Shown here in pieces: positions 8,272-15,899 of a DNA stretch of 40,185 bases. The position numbers and the translations under genes were made by a program. How positions within the stretch are numbered: the stretch's first letter is position 1; each line of letters opens with the position of its first letter. The notes under the pieces were generated by a model. That model worked only from the letters and a program-made list of their open reading frames with translations. It was not told where the DNA came from and ran no database searches. Origin of the DNA: Candidatus Rokuibacteriota bacterium (GTDB taxonomy: Bacteria; Methylomirabilota; Methylomirabilia; Rokubacteriales; CSP1-6); contig QHSQ01000168.1 in assembly GCA_003221615.1 (NCBI GenBank), positions 1-40,185 of the forward strand, written 5' to 3'.

Positions 8272-9216
8272 ATGGGCCGTCTCGTTCTGCGCCGGCTGAG
8301 CGCGACGGTCCCCGTCCTGCTCCTCGTCACGGCCGGCGTGTTCCTGCTGCTACATCTGACGCCCGGCGATCCGATCGACGTCATGATGGCGGAGTCGGTC
8401 GACGCCACGGTGAAGGCGACTCTCCGGCGCGAGCTCGGGCTCGACCGGCCCATCTACGTTCAGTACGCCGCCTGGATGGGCCGCCTGCTGCGCGGCGACC
8501 TCGGGCGGTCGATCCGCAACGGCGAGCCCGTGATCGAGAACGTGAGCCGGCGTCTCCGCCCGAGCCTCGAGCTGGCGTTCTTCGCGATGACGATCTCGCT
8601 GGTGGTCGCCTTCCCGGTCGGGATCGTCTCCGCCATCCGTCGCAACACGCCGATCGATCGGGCGGGGGCGACGTTCGCCCTGTTCGGGATCTGCATGCCG
8701 AACTTCCTGCTGGCGTTGCTGCTCATCTTCTTCTTCGGCGTCACCTTGCGCTGGCTGCCGATCTCCGGGTACACGGATCCGCTCGAGGAGCCGTGGAACG
8801 GCGTGCGCTCGCTGGCGCTGCCGGCGATCACCCTGGGGCTCGCGCTGGCCGCGGTGATCACGCGCACCTTGCGCTCGAGCTTGCTGGAAGCTCTGACCGA
8901 GGACTACGTGCGCACCGCGCGCGCCAAGGGCCTGTCGGAGTGGCGCGTCATCTGGAGCCACGTCTTGAAGAACGCGCTGATCCCGGTGGTCACCGTGCTC
9001 GGCCTGCAGCTCGGCACGTTGATCGGCGGGGCCGTCATCACGGAGTACGTCTTCGCGCTGCCGGGCGTCGGACGCCTCGTCGTCGACGCGGTCTTCGCGC
9101 GCGATTACCCGTTGGTCCAGGGAGTCGTGCTGCTGATCGCGGTGGGCTTCATCCTGAGCAACCTGATCGTCGACGTCCTCTATGGCTGGATCGATCCCCG
9201 AATCCGATCTCGCTGA
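8272..9216 (+). CDS. ABC transporter permease, DppB type
   Basis: A 314-residue inner-membrane permease. It opens with the DppB pattern MGRLVLRRLSATVPVLLLV, followed by LTPGDPIDVMMAE and a long periplasmic loop with LGLDRPIYVQYAAW. At least five further membrane helices follow. The cytoplasmic coupling (EAA-like) loop reads DYVRTARAKGL, and near the C-terminus there is EYVFALPGVGRLVVDAV and a final WIDPRI. It partners the binding protein upstream and the permease downstream. The stop lies 35 nt inside the following gene, indicating translational coupling. An ATPase must be supplied from elsewhere in the genome. Confidence 0.94.
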   Translation: MGRLVLRRLSATVPVLLLVTAGVFLLLHLTPGDPIDVMMAESVDATVKATLRRELGLDRPIYVQYAAWMGRLLRGDLGRSIRNGEPVIENVSRRLRPSLELAFFAMTISLVVAFPVGIVSAIRRNTPIDRAGATFALFGICMPNFLLALLLIFFFGVTLRWLPISGYTDPLEEPWNGVRSLALPAITLGLALAAVITRTLRSSLLEALTEDYVRTARAKGLSEWRVIWSHVLKNALIPVVTVLGLQLGTLIGGAVITEYVFALPGVGRLVVDAVFARDYPLVQGVVLLIAVGFILSNLIVDVLYGWIDPRIRSR

Positions 9217-10096
9217 GAGCGCCGCCGCCCTCGCGCGCGCGGTTTCGTCGCCGATCCGCCCGCGGCGCTGGCGGGTGCTCCGGCGCGCGGCGCGCGCGCG
9301 CCTGGCGCCCTTCGGCGCCGCGGTGATGGTGCTGGCGGTGCTGGTCGCGCTGGCGGCGCCGCTCGTCGCGCCGTACGATCCGCTCGCCCAGAACCTCGGT
9401 AACACTCTCGCCCCGCCCGGCCGCAGCCACCTGCTCGGCACCGACAACGTAGGGCGCGACGTGCTCTCGCGGGTGATCTGGGGCACGCGAATCTCGCTGC
9501 TGGCGGGCCTCGTCTCGGTCGCGCTCGCGATGCTCGCGGGCAGCCTGCTCGGCGTGCTGGCCGGCTATTGCGGCGGGCGCGTGGACGGAGTGGTGATGCG
9601 GGTCATGGACGCGGTGCTCTCGTTCCCGCCGCTGGTGCTGGCCCTGGCGCTCGGCGCCGTGCTGGGCGCCGGCCTGCTCGGTGTGCTGCTGGCGCTCGGC
9701 GTCGTCTACACGCCCACGTTCGCCCGGCTCATGCGCGGCCAGGTGCTCACGATCACCGCGCGCGACTACGTCGACGCGGCGCGGGCCCTGGGCGCGCCCG
9801 GCTGGCGGGTCGCGGCGCGGCACGTCGTGCCGAACGCGATCAACCCCATCATCGTCCAGGCCTCGCTGAGCGTGGCGTTTGCCATCCTCGCCGAGGCCTC
9901 GCTCTCGTTCCTGGGTCTCGGCATCCAGCCGCCGCAGGCCTCGTGGGGCAGCATGATCAACGCCGGCCGCGGGTATCTACAGCAGGCGCCCTGGATCGTC
10001 TTCGGCCCGGGCGCGGCGCTCTTCGTGACCGTGGTGGGGCTGAACTTCGTCGGCGACGCCGTGCGCGATGCACTCGACCCCCGAACGCGGGAGTGA
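9182..10096 (+). CDS. ABC transporter permease, DppC type
   Basis: A 304-residue second membrane subunit of the importer. A 30-residue basic cytoplasmic tail precedes the first helix, then LLGTDNVGRDVLSRVIWGTR (about residues 81-100), the classic DppC signature. The coupling loop is ARDYVDAARALGAPGWR, followed by HVVPNAINPIIVQ and EASLSFLGLGIQPP, and the protein ends with GDAVRDALDPR. It overlaps the dppB-like gene by 35 nt. The usual ATPase genes dppD and dppF are absent; the next gene lies on the other strand 21 bp away, so this importer is encoded as binding protein plus two permeases only. Confidence 0.94.
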   Translation: MAGSIPESDLAESAAALARAVSSPIRPRRWRVLRRAARARLAPFGAAVMVLAVLVALAAPLVAPYDPLAQNLGNTLAPPGRSHLLGTDNVGRDVLSRVIWGTRISLLAGLVSVALAMLAGSLLGVLAGYCGGRVDGVVMRVMDAVLSFPPLVLALALGAVLGAGLLGVLLALGVVYTPTFARLMRGQVLTITARDYVDAARALGAPGWRVAARHVVPNAINPIIVQASLSVAFAILAEASLSFLGLGIQPPQASWGSMINAGRGYLQQAPWIVFGPGAALFVTVVGLNFVGDAVRDALDPRTRE

Positions 10097-10117
10097 GCGA
10101 GCGCGCGAGGGCGGGCG

Positions 10118-10516
10118 CTACCGGGCGAGGTCGACCGCGCCGCCGTCGACGCGCGGCTTCATCGCGGCCAGCCGCGTCGCGCTCGACTCGGCCGCCTGGC
10201 CGTCGTGGCAGCGCCACGCCAGCCGCACCTTCGCGTAGCCGATACGCGGCAGGACCTCTTGCGCCGTGAGGGCGAGGCCCCAGATGATCGTGCACACCGC
10301 GAGCACGTGCGCGACGCCGAGTCGGCTCTTCCACGACACGCGCGCGCCCCAGAGTCCTGCGACGACGACGATCCCGACCGCGACCATGTAGAGGAGCAGC
10401 CACGAGCCGCAGGCGCGCCCGTACGGCCACTGGGGCAAGGCGGCGCCGAGCAGGACGCCGAGACCCACACAGGACCAGACGGCGGCCGCCGACATCGGGG
10501 CTCGAATGGGTCGCAT
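10118..10516 (-). CDS. Small three-helix membrane protein, unknown
   Basis: I do not recognise this protein. From the ATG at 10514-10516 it is 132 residues with three predicted membrane helices (about 10-29, 38-57, 67-86), then a hydrophilic C-terminal tail of about 45 residues containing one cysteine and several arginines. The frame stays open to 10792, so a start further upstream is possible; however the added 90 residues are polar, not obviously conserved, and have a less GC-biased third codon position than neighbouring genes. No good Shine-Dalgarno precedes the chosen ATG. It converges with the DppC-type gene and is downstream of the CoxL-like gene on the same strand, but 339 bp away. Confidence 0.5.
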   Translation of the reverse strand: MRPIRAPMSAAAVWSCVGLGVLLGAALPQWPYGRACGSWLLLYMVAVGIVVVAGLWGARVSWKSRLGVAHVLAVCTIIWGLALTAQEVLPRIGYAKVRLAWRCHDGQAAESSATRLAAMKPRVDGGAVDLAR

Positions 10517-10855
10517 GCGAGAGAGCGGTCGCGCTCCGAGGGTCGAGACCCGCTCCGACCCGTACGACTTGTCGAAAGGGCGGAGCTTTCTGATGAGCGA
10601 ATCGACGACCGCGGCTTCCCGGTTACTGGCGGGGCTCTTGGCAAATTTGGCCAACTGTGCACCTCCACATACGTCTGCCCGGGCCGTTGTGGCGCCGAGA
10701 GACCTGTACGCAAGGCGGCTGCCAACGAAGATGTACGAAATCTCGCGGCTTTCACCGAGCCTTGGACCAGCCTGACCCTGCCAGGGTGACACCCGAGCGT
10801 CTTGGAGTCTGACGCGATCCTGGGAATCGCAGCGACCGAGGGCCGGGCGGCGGAG
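10517..10855. other. 339-bp intergenic region without a confident gene
   Basis: The stretch separates the end of the CoxL-like gene from the start of the small membrane protein (both - strand). It is somewhat less GC-rich than its surroundings. Visible are a short inverted repeat TTGGC-AAATTTG-GCCAA in the middle, GGGTC-GA-GACCC near its low-coordinate end, and a weak hairpin ACCCT-GCC-AGGGT near 10780 that could belong to the end of the CoxL-like transcript. The - strand remains open in the frame of the membrane protein up to a GTG or ATG near 10792. I see no tRNA or known riboswitch motif. Confidence 0.5.
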
Positions 10856-13150
10856 CTACCGGGAGATGGCGGCGAACAACCGGGCGGGCGTGACGGGCAC
10901 CTCGCGGATCAGCGCGCCGAGATCGGCGACCGCGTCCTCGACCGCGTTGGCGATCGCCGCCGCACCGGGAATGGCGCCGCTCTCGCCGACACCTTTGATG
11001 CCGAGCGCGTTGATGGTCGAGGGATGCTCGTCGAGCGCGACCGCGAGGAGGGGAAGCTGGTCGGCCTTCGGGATCGCGTAGTCCATCAGACTGCCGGTGA
11101 GGAGCTGACCGCTTCCGTCGTACACGACTTCTTCCATCAGCCCGGCGCCGATGCCCTGGGCGGCGCCGCCCTGCAACTGGGCCTCGACGATCATCGGATT
11201 GATCGCGCGGCCCGGGTCGTGAACGATCGCGTACGCGAGCAGGCGGATCTCGCACGTCTCCACGTCGACCTCGACCGCGGCGGCGTGCGTGCCGAACGCC
11301 CACGTGACGGTGTCGGGATAGAAGTAGGTGCACGCGTGCAGGCCGGGCTCGCCGGTCGCCTTGAGCGCCTTCGACTTCACCGCGGCGTGCGCGACCTTCC
11401 CCAGGCTCACCGCCCGATGCGGCATGCCGACGACGTGGACCTTGCTCTGCTCGATGCGCACGTCCTCGGGCGCGCACTCGAGAATCTCGGCCGCGACTCG
11501 CGCGGCGCGCTCGCGGACCTCGCGCGCGGTTTGCGCGACGGCCGGCCCGGAGTTGGCGGCCACGCGGCTGCCGCCGGTGCCCATGCCGAACGGGAACATC
11601 GTCGTGTCGCCCGCGGAGACGTGGACGTCGTCCCAGGCGGCGCCGAGCTCGGTGGCGACGATCTGCGCCAACGTGGTCGCGTGGCCCTGCCCCTGCGCCG
11701 TCACGCCGATGTAGACGTAGACCTTGCCGCTCGGATCGACCCGCACGGTCGCGCCCTCATAGGGGCCCAGGCCCGTCCCTTGGGCGTAGCAGGCGAGACC
11801 GACGCCGATCCGGCGCACACCGCCCGCGCGTGCCTTTTGCCGCCGGCGCCACTCGTCGTACGGCAGGAGCGCGAGCGCCTTCTCGAAGGCCGTGGGGAAA
11901 TCGCCGGGATCGTAGGTGACGGCCACGCCGTCTTTGTAGGTGAGGCCGGGCCGGTACGGCATCTCGGCGGGGCGTACGAAGTTGCGGCGGCGGATCTCGG
12001 CCGGGTCGAGGCCGAGCCGGCGCGCGCCGATGTCCATCAGGCGCTCCATCACAAACACCGCCTCGGGCCGTCCGGCCGCGCGATACGCCGCGTTGAGAGT
12101 TTTCGTGGTGACCACGCTGGTGCCGGTGTTGCGGTAGTGCGGCACGCGGTACGGCCCGGGCATATGGTTGACCGTGTTCGCGGTGAGGCCGTCGCCCTGA
12201 AGCGGATAGGCGCCGACGTCGGCGACGAACGAGCCGTCGATCGCGACGATCGTGCCGTCGCGCGCGAACCCGATGCGCACGTCGTGATTCTGCTCGCGGT
12301 CGTGGCCCATGCACGCGAGGTTCTCGCGACGGCTCTCGACCCACTTGACGGGTCGCCCGAGCCGGTGCGCCGCGGCCGCGACCAGGATCTCTTCGGGATA
12401 GATCGGGCCCTTGGGGCCGAAGCCACCGCCCACGTCCGGCACGACTACACGCACTTCCTCGACCGGCAGGCCCAGCGCCGCGGCGACCACGTCGCGCAAG
12501 GTGTACGGGCTCTGGGTCGACGACGACACCACGAGTGCGCCGGAGCTACGATCCCGATACGCGAACACGCCCCGCGTCTCGATCGGCACGGCGCTGAGCC
12601 GCGGGTGGCGCATCCGCTCCCGGATGACGAGATGCGCCCCGGCCATGGCGCGCTCGGGGTCGCCGACGGCCCCGCGGGCCACCACCGCCGTGTTGTCGGG
12701 CCAGCCCGCGTGCACGCGTGCCGACGAGGCCTGCGCCGCTTCGGCCGTCGCCAGGGACGGGAGCCGCTCGTATTCGACCGTCAACGCCTCGAGCGCGTCC
12801 GCGAGCTGGTAGGCGCTCTCGGCCACCACGACCGCGACGGGCTCGCCGACGTGGCGGACGACGTCGCGCGCGAGCACCGGCTGGGCCCAGGCGCGTCCTT
12901 TCTGCGTGCCGCCGTACGCGGTCGGCATGGTCGGCGCGATCTCACCGAGGTCCGCGGCGCTCCAGGCGAGGACGACGCCGGGCAAGGCCCGCGCGCCCGC
13001 GGTGACCACCTTGATGAGGCGCGCGGAGGACTCGGCGCTCCGCACGACGCCCAGGTGCAAGACGCCGTCACGCGTGAGGTCGTCGACGAACCGTCCGCCG
13101 CCCCTCAGGAGACGCTGGTCTTCTTTCCGCAGCGGCGAGGCGCCGATCAT
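10856..13150 (-). CDS. Xanthine dehydrogenase family molybdopterin-binding subunit (CoxL-like, form II-type)
   Basis: A 764-residue large subunit of the molybdenum hydroxylase family (CO dehydrogenase, xanthine, aldehyde and nicotinate dehydrogenases). It has the Ald_Xan_dh_C domain (about 14-125) and then the molybdopterin-binding region with GGGFGPKGPIYPEE (241-254), the active-site loop AYRAAGRPEA (355-364), VTAQGQGHATT (483-493), GTGGSR (524-529) and the catalytic glutamate E723 in KGVGESG. The loop resembles the AYRGAGR of form II CoxL, not the AYRCSFR of true CO dehydrogenase, so CO oxidation is unlikely. The FAD (CoxM) and 2Fe-2S (CoxS) subunits normally encoded beside it are absent. 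It is divergent from the cyclase gene with 56 bp between. Confidence 0.93.
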   Translation of the reverse strand: MIGASPLRKEDQRLLRGGGRFVDDLTRDGVLHLGVVRSAESSARLIKVVTAGARALPGVVLAWSAADLGEIAPTMPTAYGGTQKGRAWAQPVLARDVVRHVGEPVAVVVAESAYQLADALEALTVEYERLPSLATAEAAQASSARVHAGWPDNTAVVARGAVGDPERAMAGAHLVIRERMRHPRLSAVPIETRGVFAYRDRSSGALVVSSSTQSPYTLRDVVAAALGLPVEEVRVVVPDVGGGFGPKGPIYPEEILVAAAAHRLGRPVKWVESRRENLACMGHDREQNHDVRIGFARDGTIVAIDGSFVADVGAYPLQGDGLTANTVNHMPGPYRVPHYRNTGTSVVTTKTLNAAYRAAGRPEAVFVMERLMDIGARRLGLDPAEIRRRNFVRPAEMPYRPGLTYKDGVAVTYDPGDFPTAFEKALALLPYDEWRRRQKARAGGVRRIGVGLACYAQGTGLGPYEGATVRVDPSGKVYVYIGVTAQGQGHATTLAQIVATELGAAWDDVHVSAGDTTMFPFGMGTGGSRVAANSGPAVAQTAREVRERAARVAAEILECAPEDVRIEQSKVHVVGMPHRAVSLGKVAHAAVKSKALKATGEPGLHACTYFYPDTVTWAFGTHAAAVEVDVETCEIRLLAYAIVHDPGRAINPMIVEAQLQGGAAQGIGAGLMEEVVYDGSGQLLTGSLMDYAIPKADQLPLLAVALDEHPSTINALGIKGVGESGAIPGAAAIANAVEDAVADLGALIREVPVTPARLFAAISR

Positions 13151-13206
13151 GTCGCCCGCAATCTACCACGCGCGCGCCGGCCTCGGCTCGGCTAGACTTT
13201 TCGCGG

Positions 13207-14757
13207 ATGGAGCCCACGGCGGACGTCAAGCGCGTGTTCGGGAAGCTGACGTGGACGCAGCTCCTCGGCAACCTCCTCGGTGCGTTGCTCACGTGGTTCT
13301 ACTTCCGGTTCGTCGACTACACGGCGGTCCAGTTCCAGGTGGAGATCTCCCGCGCGGAGATCGTGTTCTTCGTCGTCGGCTTCGGCACGCTGATCGCGAT
13401 CGGGATCGCGTGGGGCTCGCGCTGGGCGCGCCCCCTCGAGCACGCCCACACGGTGGCGGGCTCCGAAGCCGCGCTCGTGCGCCGCCGCGCGATCCTGGTG
13501 CCGTACGTGTTTGCCGCGCTGTCGTTCAGCGGCTGGATCCTGGCCGGTCTCGTCTGGGGGGTCCTGTACCCGATTCTCTGGGGCATCTTCACACCGGCGC
13601 GTTCGCTCCGGTCGGTGTTCGGCATCACGTGCGTCGCGGGCAGCGTGACCGCCGTGCTCATCTTCTTCTCCGTCGAGCATCAGTGGCGCCGCGTGCTCCC
13701 GGTGTTCTTCCCCGGCGGCGACCTGAGCGCCGTGCCGGCGGTGCTCCGGCTCCGGGTCCGGATGCGGCTCCTCGTGATCTTCCTGATGCTGAGCGTCATC
13801 CCGCTCTCGCTCCTCGGGATCCTCTCCTACACGCGCGCCGCGGCGCTGTCGGGCGTCGATCCGGCGGCGGCGCCGCACATCGTCGAGAACATGCTGATCT
13901 TCATCGTCTTCTTCGTGGCCGTCGGCACCCTGGCCGCGATCGGGCTTTCGCTCTACGTCGCCGGGAGCGTTGCCGGCCCGCTCGGTCAGCTGCAGACTGC
14001 CATGGGCGACGTCGAGCGCGGCGATCTCGAGACGCGCTGTCCCGTCGTGACCAACGACGAGATCGGCGCGGTGGCCGAGGGCTTCAATCGCATGGTCGGC
14101 GGCCTGCGGGAGCGCGAGTTCTTGAAGGAGACGTTCGGCAAGTACGTGAGCCGCGAGGTCCGCGACGAGATCCTGGCCGGGCGGGTCACGCTCGAAGGCC
14201 AGGCGCAGGAGGTCACGGTCCTGTTCGCGGATCTCCGCGACTTCACGCCGTGGGTGGAGGCGACGAGCCCGCGCGAGGTGGTGCGCGACCTCAATGAATA
14301 CTTCACCGAGATGGACCAGGCCATCCGGGAGCACCGCGGGCTGGTGCTGCAGTTCATCGGCGACGAGATCGAGGCGGCGTTCGGCGCGCCGATCACGTAT
14401 CCCGCACACCCCGAGATGGCGGTGCGCGCCGCGCTCGAGATGCGCCGGCGCCTTCGCGCGTGGAACGCCGAGCGCGCCCGGGCCGGCAAGACTCCCCTCC
14501 GCCACGGCATCGGGATCCACACGGGTTCGGTGCTCGCGGGCAACATCGGGAGCTCCGAGCGTCACTCGTACGCCCTCGTCGGGGATCCGGTCAACCTCGC
14601 GTCGAGGATCCAGAGCCTCAACAAGGAATTCGGCTCCGACATCCTCGTCAGCGGGACTACTCGCCGCCACCTGGACGGTCAGTTCGAGCTCGTGCAGCTC
14701 CCGGCCGTGCGCGTGAAGGGAAAATCCGTGGAAGTCGAGGTCTATCGGCTAGTGTGA
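13207..14757 (+). CDS. Membrane adenylate/guanylate cyclase with HAMP domain
   Basis: A 516-residue class III nucleotide cyclase. About six hydrophobic segments (roughly 18-36, 51-69, 95-120, 135-155, 186-207, 227-253) precede a HAMP domain (about 253-306, with NDEIGAVAEGFNRM) and the catalytic domain (about 333-516). Metal-binding residues are D342 in LFADLRDFT and D386 in FIGDEIEAAFGAP; the transition-state N463 and R467 sit in GDPVNLASR. The usual purine-recognising lysine before the GD motif is Gln382, so ATP versus GTP preference is uncertain. It probably senses a signal through its membrane part. The stop overlaps the GTG of a receiver gene, implying a joint signalling unit. Confidence 0.94.
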   Translation: MEPTADVKRVFGKLTWTQLLGNLLGALLTWFYFRFVDYTAVQFQVEISRAEIVFFVVGFGTLIAIGIAWGSRWARPLEHAHTVAGSEAALVRRRAILVPYVFAALSFSGWILAGLVWGVLYPILWGIFTPARSLRSVFGITCVAGSVTAVLIFFSVEHQWRRVLPVFFPGGDLSAVPAVLRLRVRMRLLVIFLMLSVIPLSLLGILSYTRAAALSGVDPAAAPHIVENMLIFIVFFVAVGTLAAIGLSLYVAGSVAGPLGQLQTAMGDVERGDLETRCPVVTNDEIGAVAEGFNRMVGGLREREFLKETFGKYVSREVRDEILAGRVTLEGQAQEVTVLFADLRDFTPWVEATSPREVVRDLNEYFTEMDQAIREHRGLVLQFIGDEIEAAFGAPITYPAHPEMAVRAALEMRRRLRAWNAERARAGKTPLRHGIGIHTGSVLAGNIGSSERHSYALVGDPVNLASRIQSLNKEFGSDILVSGTTRRHLDGQFELVQLPAVRVKGKSVEVEVYRLV

Positions 14758-15176
14758 CGGACGTGACGAAGCGAGTCCTCATCGTCGATGACGAGCCGCT
14801 CTTGATCGCCGTGCTGCGAGAAATCTTTGCCCGCTTCCAGCACGGGCACGCCTACGAGATCACGCCGGCGCACACCGTGGCCGACGCCTACGACTTGCTG
14901 CTGCGGGAACAGTTCGACCTCATTCTGCTGGACATGGTGGTGCCGAGGATCGGCGATCCCTGGCCCTGGCTCCAGGGCCTCGACCTGCTCAGGCGCGTCC
15001 GCCTCCTGGGCGTGAAGGCCCCGATCTTCATGATGACCGGCGTCCGGAACACCGAGAAGGAAGCCGAGGCGCTGATCGAAGGGGCCGCCGGCTATCTCCA
15101 CAAGCCGTTCGATCTGCGCGAATTGAGCCGTCTCGTCACGCTCGCCCTCGGCTGCGGCCCGGCTCCTGGCGCGTGA
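14754..15176 (+). CDS. Single-domain response regulator (receiver)
   Basis: A 140-residue stand-alone receiver. Acidic pair D12/D13 in VLIVDDEP, phosphoacceptor D60 in LILLDMVVP, T95 in MMTG and K117 in LHKPF are all present; there is no output domain. An unusual segment IGDPWPWLQG follows the phospho-Asp loop, lengthening that loop by several residues. I chose GTG at 14754, which overlaps the cyclase stop (GTGA); a second GTG at 14763 is an alternative and would give a protein three residues shorter. Coupling to the cyclase suggests that it modulates or reports on that enzyme, perhaps with an unlinked histidine kinase. Confidence 0.9.
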   Translation: MTDVTKRVLIVDDEPLLIAVLREIFARFQHGHAYEITPAHTVADAYDLLLREQFDLILLDMVVPRIGDPWPWLQGLDLLRRVRLLGVKAPIFMMTGVRNTEKEAEALIEGAAGYLHKPFDLRELSRLVTLALGCGPAPGA

Positions 15177-15197
15177 CGGCGCGGGCGGAGGGGAAGG

Positions 15198-15899
15198 CTA
15201 GTGTTGCAGCCGCTCGACGAGCGCGTTGAGGCGATCGGCATCGTGGGCCATCAGATCGAGAAACCAGAACGCCGCGGCGTCGGGTTCGACGCGGACGACC
15301 AGCGCCAGGACGTCGATGGGCGCGCCGCCGTCGGGCGGCGTGAACTCGAGCTTCGCCGCCTGGCCCGCGCGCAGTCGCCGGCTCACGCGGACCTTCATGC
15401 CGGTTGACGAGATCTCCACGCACGTGCCGTCCATGGTTCCGTTCGACGCGGCGATGCGCACGCCCAGCTTGACCGCCGCGCGCGCCGCGGGGCGGCGCTC
15501 GACGGGATGCTCGGTCCGCTGCTGGCGGGAGAGCGCGAAGGGCCCGAGGTAGGCCAGAACCTGCCCCAATCGCTCGAGCGTGACCGGCTTTCGGATGAAA
15601 TCGAGCGCGCCGAGCTTGAGGCATGCGCGCGCCTCCATCTCGGTGGCGACGCCCGAGACGACCACGATCGGCACCTCGGAGTCGCGGACGACTGGCAGAT
15701 TCAAGAACTCCACGCCGCTCATGCCGGGCAGGCGGACATCGAGGAGGATCGTGTCCGGTCGCGCGCTCGTCAGCGCCTCGACCGCGGCCTCGGCGCTGCC
15801 GACGACGGTCGGCTGATAGCCGAGCTCGGCGATGAAGTCGCGGAAGATCTCGGCCAGCCGCTCGTCGTCCTCGACGACCAGGATCCGCATCGCGCTCAT
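15198..15899 (-). CDS. Response regulator with C-terminal PilZ domain
   Basis: A 233-residue protein. Residues 1-120 form a receiver with E10/D11/D12, phosphoacceptor D54 in ILLDVRLPGMSG, S82 in the Thr/Ser position and K104 in FIRKP. Residues about 133-232 look like a PilZ domain, the cyclic-di-GMP effector: an arginine-rich entry (RRPAAR, R136-x3-R140) and then VEISSTGMKV, matching [D/N]xSxxG except that Glu162 replaces Asp/Asn. The protein would therefore integrate phosphorylation with cyclic-di-GMP. Its ATG overlaps the murB stop (ATGA), so the two are co-translated. Upstream in-frame sequence is the antisense-like overlap with murB and was excluded. Confidence 0.88.
   Translation of the reverse strand: MSAMRILVVEDDERLAEIFRDFIAELGYQPTVVGSAEAAVEALTSARPDTILLDVRLPGMSGVEFLNLPVVRDSEVPIVVVSGVATEMEARACLKLGALDFIRKPVTLERLGQVLAYLGPFALSRQQRTEHPVERRPAARAAVKLGVRIAASNGTMDGTCVEISSTGMKVRVSRRLRAGQAAKLEFTPPDGGAPIDVLALVVRVEPDAAAFWFLDLMAHDADRLNALVERLQH

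Noticed and set aside
10590-10602. CTGATGAGCGAA resembling a hammerhead ribozyme core
   Set aside because: The GAAA element, stem II and flanking stems I and III are not present.
10680-10760. Possible cobalamin- or cyclic-di-GMP-riboswitch-like fragments
   Set aside because: Only isolated short matches (for example GAGAGACCTG); the conserved boxes and their order are missing.
10118-10792. 224-residue version of the small membrane protein
   Set aside because: The added N-terminus is polar, has weaker codon bias and no convincing ribosome site; kept only as an alternative.
10802-13195. Very long open frame on the + strand opposite the CoxL-like gene
   Set aside because: It is the antisense of a well-supported molybdoenzyme gene; its product is Arg/Asp/Gly-rich low-complexity, as expected in very GC-rich DNA.
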